From Hyphomicrobiales bacterium (lineage in GTDB: Bacteria; Pseudomonadota; Alphaproteobacteria; Rhizobiales; Rhizobiaceae), in NCBI GenBank assembly GCA_900473185.1, contig UCKU01000013.1, positions 536,396 through 600,395 of the forward strand: 64,000 bases of DNA, written 5' to 3'. Under the pieces are notes generated by a model. That model saw only the letters and a list, made by a program, of their open reading frames with translations. It was not told where the DNA came from and did not search any database. Positions 51,568 through 60,317 of the stretch are shown here, one piece after another; the stretch's first letter is position 1, and each line of letters starts with the position of its first letter. Position numbers and translations under genes: made by a program.

Positions 51568-51604
51568 GAGCTAGTTGATGAAAATTAATTTCATCAACTA
51601 GCTC
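51568..51604. promoter_or_regulatory. 37-bp perfect inverted repeat before the sugar operon
   Basis: Two 16-bp arms, GAGCTAGTTGATGAAA and its exact complement, flank a 5-bp centre (51584-51588). The site lies 82 bp before the oxidoreductase start codon. Its core GAAAATTAATTTC (51580-51592) matches the motif found at the other promoters of the cluster. It may be an operator for the RpiR regulator, or it may fold as a hairpin in RNA. Confidence 0.6.
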
Positions 51605-51652
51605 TGAACCCCGTTTTCAGTTGACGGCCTTCGTTTTTTGTCCCAACTTGAA

Positions 51653-51665
51653 GAAAATAAATTAC
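51653..51665. promoter_or_regulatory. Second copy of the candidate RpiR operator motif
   Basis: GAAAATAAATTAC lies 21 bp before the oxidoreductase start codon and 73 bp (about seven turns) after the core of the large inverted repeat. Preceding bases CAACTTG resemble CAACTTATC before the copy at 60293. Confidence 0.45.
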
Positions 51666-51685
51666 GAATTGGGAACATTGTCGGC

Positions 51686-52843
51686 ATGAAAGTGGGAATC
51701 ATAGGGCTGGGATTCCGGCTCGGCTATCTTGGCTATGTCTTTAAGGCAATCGACAGCAGTTTCGAGATCGTCGGTTACGTCGATCCGGACCCCGCGGGGC
51801 TTCCCGGACTGACGGAAAAGGGCGTCTCTGTCGGCAAGGTCTATGGTTCGCCGCAGGAGCTCCTCGCCTCCGAAAAGCTTGATCTGCTGATGATCGGCTC
51901 TCCCAACCACATGCATCTCGATCATATCCGCCTCGGTCTTGAGGCTGGCCTCAAGGTTTTCTGCGAAAAACCGATCGTCACCACGATCGCCGAGAGCATC
52001 GAACTTGCCCATCTGATGGCCAAGTTCGGCCATGAGCGGCTGATGGTTGGTCTAGTGCTGCGCTACTCTCCTCTTTATAAGGACCTGCGCGCCATCCAGG
52101 CCGAAGGCAAGCTCGGCCATATCGTCTCGATCGAAGCCTCAGAACATATCGAGCCCTATCATGGCGCCTTCTTCATGCGCGACTGGCGCCGTTACGAGCG
52201 CTATTCCGGCAGTTTCATGCTGGAAAAATGTTGCCACGACCTCGACCTTTATAATGGTGTGATCGGCGCTCGCCCCGAACGCGTCGCAAGCTTCGGCGGC
52301 CGCAAGAGCTTTATCCCCGCCAACGATCCGGCACGCGAGGGCATCAACGATCTTGAGCTCTTCCACCGCAAGCCGAGCGGCTGGATGGGCTCAGACAAGG
52401 TGTTCGACAGCGACGCCGACATCATCGATTATCAGGTGGCGATCGTCGAATACGCAAATGGCGTCGGCATGAATTTCCACACCAACCTGAACGTTCCCGA
52501 CCAGTTCCGCCGCTTCGCCATCATGGGCTCGCGCGGCATGGCCGAAGGCGACTTCGTCCGCGGCTATCTCGATGTGCACGAGCAGTTGACCGGCAACAAG
52601 ATCGTCGAAAACAAATATGCCGCGACCGAACTCTCGCAGCATTACGGCGCCGACGAGCAGATGGCGGCCGATATTCTGCAAAGCGTGCGCATCGGTTCGG
52701 AACTGCCGGTCTCGACGCTCAACGCATTGGAGGCAGGCATCCTGGCACTTGCCATGGATGAAGCCCGCATGAAGAAGGCCGTGATCGACCTTCGTCCCAT
52801 ATGGGACCGGTTCGACGAGGCGCTACACGCCAGAGCGGCCTGA
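51686..52843 (+). CDS. Gfo/Idh/MocA family oxidoreductase
   Basis: This 385-residue NAD(P)-dependent oxidoreductase starts MKVGIIGLGFRLGYLGYVFK (Rossmann GxGxxxxxG variant). The conserved EKP motif (FCEKPIVTT) lies near residue 95, and the substrate-domain histidine region (EKCCHDLDLYNGVIGA) near residue 190. I chose the ATG at 51686; the earlier TTG frame has no ribosome site. It is the first gene of the ABC transporter operon. Sugar or sugar-acid oxidation is expected, perhaps of an amino sugar, given the GH20 enzyme at the other end of the cluster. Confidence 0.85.
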   Translation: MKVGIIGLGFRLGYLGYVFKAIDSSFEIVGYVDPDPAGLPGLTEKGVSVGKVYGSPQELLASEKLDLLMIGSPNHMHLDHIRLGLEAGLKVFCEKPIVTTIAESIELAHLMAKFGHERLMVGLVLRYSPLYKDLRAIQAEGKLGHIVSIEASEHIEPYHGAFFMRDWRRYERYSGSFMLEKCCHDLDLYNGVIGARPERVASFGGRKSFIPANDPAREGINDLELFHRKPSGWMGSDKVFDSDADIIDYQVAIVEYANGVGMNFHTNLNVPDQFRRFAIMGSRGMAEGDFVRGYLDVHEQLTGNKIVENKYAATELSQHYGADEQMAADILQSVRIGSELPVSTLNALEAGILALAMDEARMKKAVIDLRPIWDRFDEALHARAA

Positions 52844-52856
52844 GGAGAACGGCAAG

Positions 52857-53741
52857 ATGAGTGCTCAAAAAAGTGCCGTCATCTTCGCCTGGATCCTTCT
52901 CCTTCCGGCTGTCCTCTATGTGCTCGCGATCGTCGCCTATCCGCTGGTCGATACGTTCATCCTGTCTTTTACGGATGCATCGCTGCGCAAGGTGACGAAC
53001 TGGGTCGGCTGGGTCAATTACGAGAAGATCTTTAATTCCACCTTCGCGGAAGTCATTGTCCGAACCTTCATCTGGACCTTCTTTTCGGTCGCCCTGAAGA
53101 TGATCATCGGCACGTTCGGCGCTTCCATGCTGAACGCCGCCGTGCCCGGCCGTTCATTGTTTCGACTGCTGACCATGCCGCCCTGGATAGTGCCGATGGC
53201 AATCGGCATCTTCATGTGGGGCTGGATGTATAATGGCCAGTTCGGGATGATTTCCGGATTGCTGCAGCGCTTCGGCCTCGTTGATGGTCCGGTCGCCTTC
53301 CTCGCCTATGGCAGCACCGCCTTCTGGGCGACGATCGTCACCGACGTCTGGATCGGCGTGCCGCTGGTGACGATCTACTTCCTCGCCGCAATCCAGTCGA
53401 TCCCGAAGGATCTCTACGAAGCAGCATGGACCGACGGCGCTGGCCGCTGGTACCGTTTCCGCCGCATCACGCTGCCGCTGATGGTTCCCGCTATTATCAC
53501 CATGTCGATGCTGTCGCTGATTGCGACCTTCAATTCCTTCGACATTATCTGGATCCTGACGCAGGGTGGTCCGAGCGGCGAAACGACGACGATGATCATC
53601 GATACCTATCAGACGGCGATCGGCTCGAAGAAATATGGCGAAGGGGCAGCGCGCGCGGTGCTGATCTGCATCTTCCTGTCGCTCTTCTGCTTCGCCTATT
53701 TCCGCGTCACCCGCCGCCTGAACCCGGAGAAGCGCGCATGA
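52857..53741 (+). CDS. Sugar ABC transporter permease (CUT1, MalF type)
   Basis: This 294-residue permease has six predicted helices and the coupling loop DLYEAAWTDGAGRWYRFRRI. The opening AWILLLPAVLYVLAIVAYPL is typical. It follows the oxidoreductase by 13 bp and overlaps the second permease (ATGA). Confidence 0.9.
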   Translation: MSAQKSAVIFAWILLLPAVLYVLAIVAYPLVDTFILSFTDASLRKVTNWVGWVNYEKIFNSTFAEVIVRTFIWTFFSVALKMIIGTFGASMLNAAVPGRSLFRLLTMPPWIVPMAIGIFMWGWMYNGQFGMISGLLQRFGLVDGPVAFLAYGSTAFWATIVTDVWIGVPLVTIYFLAAIQSIPKDLYEAAWTDGAGRWYRFRRITLPLMVPAIITMSMLSLIATFNSFDIIWILTQGGPSGETTTMIIDTYQTAIGSKKYGEGAARAVLICIFLSLFCFAYFRVTRRLNPEKRA

Positions 53742-54595
53742 GCAGCCGTCCTATGATCGATCGCTACAGCTGGTGGGAAATCATCCTCATCTATTGCGGC
53801 ATAGCGCTCTTCCTGTTCTTCGTTCTCTCGCCCTTCGTCGAAGGCTTCCTCGTCTCGCTGAAGCCGCTCAGCCAGCTTTTCTCCTCGCCCTACCGCTTCT
53901 GGCCGGAAAACGGCTCGTTCGAAGCCTACCGGACGATGTGGATCAGCGTACCGGGCTTCGGTCGCTACATCTTCAACTCGTTCTTCATCTCGATCATCGT
54001 CACCGTGATCGTGCTCTGCCTCGTCATTCCGGCATCTTATGCATTCGCGAAGTTCGAGTTCAGGGGTATGGGCATCCTGCTCGGCGCCTTCCTGACGGTG
54101 AACATGTTCTCCGGCGCCGTCCTGCTCATCCCGCTCTTCCGCCTGATGCGCAGCATCGGTGTTTTGAATACCTATCTTGCGATGATCGTACCGGGCGTCG
54201 CCTTCCTGATTCCTTCGGCGATCTGGCTGCTGCGCACCTACATGATCCGTATTCCACAGGAACTCAACGAAGCGGCCTACATGGATGGCGCCAGCCATTT
54301 TTATACGCTTCGCCGTGTCATTCTGCCCATTGCGATGCCGGGGATTATCGTCGTCGCGATCACCACCTTCATCGGCGCCTATGCCCAGCAGTTCATCTTC
54401 GCGCTGACCTTCAACTCGAAGACTGAATACATGCCCCTGCCGGTGGGACTCTTCGCTTACTTTGGCAAGCAGGAGGTCATCTGGAACGAACTGATGGCGG
54501 CCTCCTTCGTCGGCATTGCGCCGGCGATGATCGTCATCTTCTTCCTTCAGCGCTATCTCGTCGGCGGCCTGACCGCCGGTGCGGTGAAACAATAA
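53738..54595 (+). CDS. Sugar ABC transporter permease (CUT1, MalG type)
   Basis: This 285-residue permease has the coupling loop ELNEAAYMDGASHFYTLRRV and six predicted helices. I chose the ATG at 53738, which overlaps the previous stop; the longer open frame is inside the upstream gene. It pairs with the preceding permease to form the importer channel. Confidence 0.9.
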   Translation: MSSRPMIDRYSWWEIILIYCGIALFLFFVLSPFVEGFLVSLKPLSQLFSSPYRFWPENGSFEAYRTMWISVPGFGRYIFNSFFISIIVTVIVLCLVIPASYAFAKFEFRGMGILLGAFLTVNMFSGAVLLIPLFRLMRSIGVLNTYLAMIVPGVAFLIPSAIWLLRTYMIRIPQELNEAAYMDGASHFYTLRRVILPIAMPGIIVVAITTFIGAYAQQFIFALTFNSKTEYMPLPVGLFAYFGKQEVIWNELMAASFVGIAPAMIVIFFLQRYLVGGLTAGAVKQ

Positions 54596-54644
54596 GACCA
54601 ACAATAAAGAGTGAACAGCTAACAACGAGAATGGGAGTAACGAC

Positions 54645-55877
54645 GTGAGCATAACCATCAAGACTGGCCTTATGGCGCTCGCCCTGCTTGGTTCGACGGC
54701 ACTGACCGCGGTCACGGCCCAGGCAGCAGACAAGGAAATCAGCTGGATCTATTGTGGCGACACGATCGACCCGATCCACACCAAATATATCAAGGAATGG
54801 GAATCCAAGAACGCTGGCTGGAAGGTCACGCCGGAAGTCGTCGGCTGGGCGCAGTGCCAGGACAAGGCAACGACGCTGGCTGCCGCCGGAACGCCGGTCG
54901 CCATGGCCTATGTCGGCTCGCGCACGCTGAAGGAATTCGCACAGAACGACCTCATCGTTCCCGTTCCGATGACCGATGACGAGAAGAAGGGCTATTACCC
55001 GCATATCGTCGACACGGTCACCTTCGACGGCAACCAGTGGGGCGTTCCGATCGCCTTCTCCACCAAGGCGCTTTACTGGAACAAGGATCTCTTCAAGCAG
55101 GCCGGCCTCGATCCCGAGACGCCGCCGAAGACCTGGGCTGAAGAAATCCAGATGGCAAAGACCGTCAAGGAAAAGACCGGCATTCCGGGCTTCGGCCTCT
55201 CCGCGAAGACCTTCGACAACACGATGCATCAGTTCATGCATTGGGTTTACACCAACAATGGCGCGGTGACCGATGCCGACGGCAAGATCACGCTCGACAG
55301 CCCGCAGATCCTGGCAGCGCTGAAGGCATATAAGGACATTTCGGCCTCTGCCGAAGAAGGCCCGACTGCCTATGAGCAGAACGAAGTCCGCGCTATCTTC
55401 CTCGATGGCAAGGTCGCGATGATCCAGGCTGGCTCAGGTGCCGCCTATCGCCTGAAGGATACGAAGATCAACTGGGGTGTCACCACGCTGCCGCTTGGTC
55501 CTGACGCCAAGGGCGCAGGCACGCTGCTCATCACCGACAGCCTTGCAATCTTCAAGGGCTCGGGCGTTGAGGACAAGGCGATCGAATTTGCCAAGTACAT
55601 CACCTCACCCGACATCCAGGGTGAATACGAGCTGCAGGGCGGCGCAGGCCTCACCCCGCTGCGTCCCTCGGCAAAGGTCGACGAATTCGTTGCCAAGGAC
55701 CCCTTCTGGAAGCCGTTCATCGAGGGCATCAGCTACGGTGGTCCCGAGCCGCTCTTTACCGACTACAAGGGCTTCCAGAATTCGATGATCGAGATGGTCC
55801 AGTCCGTCGTCACCGGCAAGGCCGAGCCTGAAGCCGCTCTGAAGAAGGCTGCAGGCGAGATCGAGGCCTTCAAGTAA
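54645..55877 (+). CDS. Family 1 extracellular sugar-binding protein
   Basis: This 410-residue periplasmic protein starts at GTG (GGGAGT upstream) with a signal peptide (GLMALALLGSTALTAVTAQA). Family 1 features include WGVPIAFSTKALYWNKDLF, KVAMIQAGSGAAYRLKD and a C-terminal helix (AEPEAALKKAAGEIEAFK). It should deliver the sugar to the two permeases. GH20 in the cluster suggests an N-acetylhexosamine or short chitin-like oligosaccharide; the ligand is inferred. Confidence 0.9.
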   Translation: MSITIKTGLMALALLGSTALTAVTAQAADKEISWIYCGDTIDPIHTKYIKEWESKNAGWKVTPEVVGWAQCQDKATTLAAAGTPVAMAYVGSRTLKEFAQNDLIVPVPMTDDEKKGYYPHIVDTVTFDGNQWGVPIAFSTKALYWNKDLFKQAGLDPETPPKTWAEEIQMAKTVKEKTGIPGFGLSAKTFDNTMHQFMHWVYTNNGAVTDADGKITLDSPQILAALKAYKDISASAEEGPTAYEQNEVRAIFLDGKVAMIQAGSGAAYRLKDTKINWGVTTLPLGPDAKGAGTLLITDSLAIFKGSGVEDKAIEFAKYITSPDIQGEYELQGGAGLTPLRPSAKVDEFVAKDPFWKPFIEGISYGGPEPLFTDYKGFQNSMIEMVQSVVTGKAEPEAALKKAAGEIEAFK

Positions 55878-55883
55878 ATCGAC

Positions 55884-55920
55884 GTCGAGGATCGCAGATC
55901 GTCGATCTGCGATCCTCGAC
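55884..55920 (+). other. Perfect 17-bp stem-loop after the sugar-binding-protein gene
   Basis: GTCGAGGATCGCAGATC (55884-55900) is followed by loop GTC and its exact complement (55904-55920), 6 bp after the stop. There is no U-tract. It most likely stabilises the binding-protein message or reduces read-through into the ATPase gene. Confidence 0.6.
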
Positions 55921-55962
55921 GACCAATTCATGCGCGTTCAGGCCGGGACCGGAGACAGATTT

Positions 55963-57096
55963 TTGGGACAGCTTCAGCTCAACAAGGTTCAAAAATTCTA
56001 TGGCGACTACGAAGTTCTCAAAGGGGTCGAGCTCGATGTCAGGGACGGCGAGTTCGTTGTCTTCGTCGGGCCTTCGGGATGCGGCAAGTCCACCCTCCTG
56101 CGCATGATCGCAGGTCTCGACGCGACGACCAAGGGCGACATCATCATCAATGGCGTCAGGGTCAACGACTTGCCACCGGTCAAGCGCGGCATCGCCATGG
56201 TCTTCCAGTCCTATGCACTCTACCCGCACATGACGGTTTTCGAAAACATCGCCTTCCCTCTTCGCGTCGAGAAGATGGAGGAGGAAAAGCTCAAGGCCAA
56301 GGTCGAGAATGCCGCACGCATCCTGCATCTCGAAACGCGGCTGCAGCAAAAGCCCGGCATGCTCTCGGGCGGACAGCGCCAGCGCGTCGCAATCGGCCGC
56401 GCCATCGTCCGCGAGCCGAAAATCTTCCTGTTTGACGAGCCGCTGTCCAATCTTGACGCCGCCCTTCGCGCCGACATGCGCATCGAACTTGCCAAGTTGC
56501 ACCGGCAGCTGAAGGCAACCATGATCTATGTGACGCACGACCAGGTGGAAGCCATGACGATGGCCGACCGCATCGTCGTGCTGGATGCCGGCAATATTTC
56601 ACAGACCGGCGCACCGCTCGAGCTCTACCATAAGCCCGCCAACCAGTTCGTCGCCGGCTTCATCGGCAATCCGAAAATGAATTTCCTGCCTGTCACCTGC
56701 ACATCCGCAAGCGAGGCTGGCGTGACCGTGGACTATCGCGGCCAGACCGCGACCCTGCCGGTAGCGCCGCGCGACGGTATGGTCGGTAAGCCGCTGACGC
56801 TCGGCATCCGGCCTGAGCATATCCAGCTCAGCTCCGGCGACATTTCGCTGACGGTGACACCGAGCGTCATCGAACGGCTTGGCGCCAATACCGTGGCCTA
56901 TGCCGCGCTCGGTAGCGAAACGGAAAACTTCTGCGCCATGCTGCCCGGCAGTGTCGGCATCCGCACTGATGTGCCAGTCACCGTCGGCATTAACGCGGCC
57001 GACTGCCATCTCTTCGACGAAGAAGGTGTCGCCTTCGAACGCCGCGTCGAGCTTACGGATATCGACATGAACCTGCTGGCACCTGCAACGGCCTGA
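55963..57096 (+). CDS. Sugar ABC transporter ATP-binding protein (UgpC/MsmK type)
   Basis: This 377-residue ATPase starts at TTG 55963 (MGQLQLNKVQKFYGDYEVLK), with GGAG 8 bp upstream; ATG 55930 is an alternative without a ribosome site. Walker A is GPSGCGKST, the signature LSGGQRQRV, Walker B IFLFDEPLSNLDAALR, and a C-terminal TOBE-type regulatory domain follows. It completes the CUT1 importer. Confidence 0.9.
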   Translation: MGQLQLNKVQKFYGDYEVLKGVELDVRDGEFVVFVGPSGCGKSTLLRMIAGLDATTKGDIIINGVRVNDLPPVKRGIAMVFQSYALYPHMTVFENIAFPLRVEKMEEEKLKAKVENAARILHLETRLQQKPGMLSGGQRQRVAIGRAIVREPKIFLFDEPLSNLDAALRADMRIELAKLHRQLKATMIYVTHDQVEAMTMADRIVVLDAGNISQTGAPLELYHKPANQFVAGFIGNPKMNFLPVTCTSASEAGVTVDYRGQTATLPVAPRDGMVGKPLTLGIRPEHIQLSSGDISLTVTPSVIERLGANTVAYAALGSETENFCAMLPGSVGIRTDVPVTVGINAADCHLFDEEGVAFERRVELTDIDMNLLAPATA

Positions 57097-57112
57097 AGGG
57101 CCGATTGATCAG

Positions 57113-58210
57113 TTACCAGACGAGCCCGCGCGCTGCGACGTCCTCGACGCGCGTGACGATGCCGTTGCGATGGAAGACCATCGTGTCGAACAGGTTCGAA
57201 ACCACGCACGTGTGGTTCGGGATGATGGAGAGCTTTTCGCCGATCTGCGGCCGCGCACCGGCGCAGGCCGAAAGGTCAATGACGCCGTGCTCTTCCGACA
57301 GACTGGTAATTCTAGCCTCGGGATATCCGACGACGAGGCCGAAATCGGCAAAGCCCTGAAGATCGGAGGTTAGCGCCTTCGAACCTGCGTCGATAACGGC
57401 GCGGTCCGCATTCGGCCGTGACACGACAGTTGCCAGGACATGCATTGCGCAATCGTCTTGTGTGCAATGTCCCATCCTGACCATCTGACGGTCATTGTAG
57501 ATATAGGTCCCGGCCCGGTGCTCCGTCGCCGATTTGACCAGATGCGCCTGAAAGAGACTGGGCGTGCCGCCATTGCTGACGATCGGGCAGGCAATTTCCT
57601 CTTCCGCCAGCTGTTTCAGGGTAGCCTGGATGAAAGCTTCGACGGCATCGGCCGATTGCGGCTTCGGATAGGTGAGAATACCGCCGAATGTCAGCCCATC
57701 GGCCGCAGCGATGCGCTTGCCAAGCGATGCCGCCTGCTCGGGCGTCTGGACGCCGCAGCGTGCGCCGCCGGTGTCGCACTCGACGAGGACGATCAGCGGT
57801 TTGCGGCCAGAAAAATGTGATGACAGACCATCGACCGTCACGTCGCTATCGGCAACCACCTTGAGACCGGAAATGCGGTCGTTCAGGGCGGCGAGCCGTT
57901 CGAGCTTCGGGACTCCGATAATATTGAAGGTGATCAGGATGTCTTCGAAGCCGGCTTCGGCAAAGACCTCTGCCTCTGTCACCTTCTGGCAATTGATGCC
58001 CTTGGCGCCGGCCGCGACCTGAGCGGCTGCAAGCGCCGGTATCTTGTGCGTCTTGATATGCGGGCGGAAATTCAGCCCATGCTCGTCCATATAGGACTGG
58101 ACCCTCGATATGTTGGCTGCCAGTCTGTCTTCGTCGATGATCGGGCGGGGCGTGGAAAGATCCGCGATCCTGTCTCCAGCCTTCGCGACGACGGCAAACC
58201 GGTTGTCATG
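57113..58210 (-). CDS. D-threonine aldolase/D-serine dehydratase-like PLP enzyme
   Basis: This enzyme of about 365 residues has the alanine racemase-type barrel fold of the DSD1/D-threonine aldolase family. The PLP lysine is in FRPHIKTHKIPALAAAQ, and the C-terminal domain has the metal-site pattern IPNHTCVVSNLFD with a His-x-Cys. Such enzymes eliminate water from, or cleave, beta-hydroxy D-amino acids. I prefer ATG 58210 over 58240 because GGAG lies at suitable spacing. In this context D-glucosaminate is an attractive substrate, since it is a beta-hydroxy-alpha-amino acid. That is a hypothesis. Confidence 0.82.
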   Translation of the reverse strand, partial: HDNRFAVVAKAGDRIADLSTPRPIIDEDRLAANISRVQSYMDEHGLNFRPHIKTHKIPALAAAQVAAGAKGINCQKVTEAEVFAEAGFEDILITFNIIGVPKLERLAALNDRISGLKVVADSDVTVDGLSSHFSGRKPLIVLVECDTGGARCGVQTPEQAASLGKRIAAADGLTFGGILTYPKPQSADAVEAFIQATLKQLAEEEIACPIVSNGGTPSLFQAHLVKSATEHRAGTYIYNDRQMVRMGHCTQDDCAMHVLATVVSRPNADRAVIDAGSKALTSDLQGFADFGLVVGYPEARITSLSEEHGVIDLSACAGARPQIGEKLSIIPNHTCVVSNLFDTMVFHRNGIVTRVEDVAARGLVW

Positions 58211-58214
58211 CATC

Positions 58215-59690
58215 TCAGGCAGCTCCGCGTTCGGTTCCATGAGGATCGGCCACGATCGGCCAGATGGTCTTCGGTGCCCGGCGATAGTGGGTCGTCGCCG
58301 GATTGTTGGGATAGGGGGTTCCTGCCGAACAGTAGAGTATTTCAGCGGCGATCTTCGAGAAGGATGCGAAGAAATGGTTGGTCGATTTGATCACCAGGAT
58401 CTTCTGCCTAGTCGGATCGATGCCCATCACCGAAAACAGGCTCGGATCGAAGCTCTGTGCCCGCGTCGAGTTCAGAATGATGTCGATACCATCAAGGACG
58501 ATATGGGCCGCATCACCGAAAGGCGCGAGACTTTCGCCGAACTGCATCTCGGCATTCTTCACCAGTTTGACGACCTTCACCATGCCGTCGACGGGATTAC
58601 CGGTCCCGGGTGCAGACTTTGCGCCGAAGCGCAGCGGAATTTCGGCCCCCTCGCCTGCGGCAAAACAGATCTGAACGGCGATCGGATCCCAGATGGTGCC
58701 GATTGCAGCACTCTCCACACCGCGGGCCAGAATCTCTTCGAGAATGACTGTGGCATCGCCGGCGGTGCCGCCACCCGGATTGTCCCAGACATCGGCAATC
58801 ACGACCGGCCAGGTCTTGGCGGCCATCGCCCGGGATACGGCTTGCCTCTCGTCGATCTGCGGCACCATGAAGGTGCCGCGCTTGGAAAACAGCTCCATGC
58901 CGAGTTCGCGCGCCAGCGCCGCACCCTTTTCCGGATTGTTGTCGGTGACGACAAGCAGCTTGGTGCCCATCTCGGGCACATCGCCGACCATGAAGCCGTG
59001 GACCACGGATATCGACAGGATTTCCGGATCTTCCTTCTCGATCCGCATGATCTTGTCGACGAAGGAGCGCATCGGATCGCGCGAGGTCGGGAAGACATCG
59101 ATCATCCGGCAGTCGAACACGGAATTGACCGGCTTGACCCTGCCCTCAAGCGCATCGACGGCGATGCGCCAGAGATCCTCGGCGCGGTCGACGAAATCCG
59201 TATGCGGAAATTCCTTGAAATAAACCGCGAAATTCAGCGCCTCGATGCGCTTCCTGGTCAAATGGCTATGTGGGTCGAGCTCGGCACAGATCAGCACATC
59301 AGCCCCGACGATGTCGCGAATGCGCGTCAGGAGGTCGCCTTCCGTGTCCTCATATCCCGCGGCCACCATTGCCCCGTGCAGGCCCATCACCACGGCATCG
59401 ACAGGCATTGCGGCACGGAGCTGGTCGAGGATTTCGTCTCGCAGCCCTTCATAGGCCTGGCGGTTGACGAGGCCGGCCGGGTCTGCCCAGGCTGCTGTGC
59501 CCTCGATCAGTTCCCAGCCCTTTTCAGCGGCGACGCGGCGACCGACAGTGATCGGCGCGGTGCAGAGTGTGGGCGTTTCCGGATGCTGGCCGGGCGGGGC
59601 ATAAAGAGACGCTTCGAAAGCGCGGCGGTCCACACAGATCGGGGAAAACGTATTGGTTTCGGTCGCCAGTGCTGCCGTGAAAATGCGCAA
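58215..59690 (-). CDS. M81 family metallopeptidase (MlrC-like)
   Basis: This 491-residue MlrC-family protein starts at TTG (MRIFTAALATETNTFSPI). Likely metal-site motifs are MGLHGAMVAAGYEDTEGDLL, AELDPHSHLT and VIADVWDNPGGGTAGDAT. The family is named for microcystin hydrolase C but is common in sugar and amino acid clusters of Rhizobiales, where the true substrate is unknown. It lies between the NTF2-like gene (30-bp gap) and the PLP enzyme gene. Confidence 0.84.
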   Translation of the reverse strand: MRIFTAALATETNTFSPICVDRRAFEASLYAPPGQHPETPTLCTAPITVGRRVAAEKGWELIEGTAAWADPAGLVNRQAYEGLRDEILDQLRAAMPVDAVVMGLHGAMVAAGYEDTEGDLLTRIRDIVGADVLICAELDPHSHLTRKRIEALNFAVYFKEFPHTDFVDRAEDLWRIAVDALEGRVKPVNSVFDCRMIDVFPTSRDPMRSFVDKIMRIEKEDPEILSISVVHGFMVGDVPEMGTKLLVVTDNNPEKGAALARELGMELFSKRGTFMVPQIDERQAVSRAMAAKTWPVVIADVWDNPGGGTAGDATVILEEILARGVESAAIGTIWDPIAVQICFAAGEGAEIPLRFGAKSAPGTGNPVDGMVKVVKLVKNAEMQFGESLAPFGDAAHIVLDGIDIILNSTRAQSFDPSLFSVMGIDPTRQKILVIKSTNHFFASFSKIAAEILYCSAGTPYPNNPATTHYRRAPKTIWPIVADPHGTERGAA

Positions 59691-59720
59691 ATGAGTTGGC
59701 CTTGTTTTTGCGGTTCCGCC

Positions 59721-60206
59721 TCAACCCATCGGGTTCGGCAGGTAGCCGGTAAATCCGCAGATCTTCCACCGTCCCTGGTGGAGCCTGCAATAATAGAGCG
59801 TCTGCCACTGCATGATATCGCGGGTGCCATCACTCTTCGTCAGGCCGCCGTCGAACTTCTTGCGGACAAGCGCCATGTCGCCCTCGATCTCGATGTCCTC
59901 GAGCGTCGTGGTGGTGAAGATCGCGGTGCGAGTATCCTCCGCGAAGCTCTGTGTCGCAAAATCCTTTGCCTGCCTCAGCCACTCGTCGCGATAGGCCGAA
60001 AGTGCGGGAAATGCCAGACGCCACTTGTCGGGGCTGATCTCCTTGCGGCCATCGATGCCGATAAAGCCGTCCTCGACGAAATCACCTTCGACCATCGACC
60101 AGTCGGCTGCCAGAAATGCATCGATGTCACGGGGCACGAGCATCTCCCAGATGGCATGCCGTGCAGTATCGGAGGACGGAAAAGGATTCTTGAAAGGATC
60201 ACGCAT
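59721..60206 (-). CDS. NTF2/SnoaL-like protein
   Basis: This 161-residue protein has the pattern of an NTF2-like cone fold: AIWEMLVPRDIDAFLAADWS, VEDGFIGIDG, then strands ending LYYCRLHQGRWKICGFTGYL. It is the first gene of a three-gene minus-strand operon with the MlrC-like and PLP enzymes. The family includes isomerases and dehydratases as well as binding proteins. No catalytic residues can be assigned. Confidence 0.7.
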   Translation of the reverse strand: MRDPFKNPFPSSDTARHAIWEMLVPRDIDAFLAADWSMVEGDFVEDGFIGIDGRKEISPDKWRLAFPALSAYRDEWLRQAKDFATQSFAEDTRTAIFTTTTLEDIEIEGDMALVRKKFDGGLTKSDGTRDIMQWQTLYYCRLHQGRWKICGFTGYLPNPMG

Positions 60207-60219
60207 CTTCGCTCCCGAT

Positions 60220-60305
60220 TTAAATTCTTTTCATAAATGGCGTTTTTCACTGGTCAAAATCTGCTTTCTATGGTCCCTTGTCAACTTATCAAGAAAATAA
60301 TTTGC
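60220..60305. promoter_or_regulatory. Divergent promoter region with two candidate RpiR sites
   Basis: GAAAATAATTTGC lies at 60293-60305, 12 bp before the RidA start codon. A related GAAAAGAATTTAA lies on the minus strand at 60232-60220, 14 bp before the NTF2-like start codon. Both divergent operons could thus be repressed by the RpiR protein encoded next to RidA. Confidence 0.45.
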
Positions 60306-60317
60306 AGGGATCCCGAC

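Noticed and set aside
51319..51588. 89-residue frame in the gap before the sugar cluster
   Set aside because: It has no ribosome site or recognisable motif, and its end runs through the 37-bp inverted repeat.
58110..60236. 708-residue plus-strand open frame
   Set aside because: It is antisense to the MlrC-like, PLP-enzyme and NTF2-like genes, has no recognisable domain, and has the composition of a GC-rich shadow frame.
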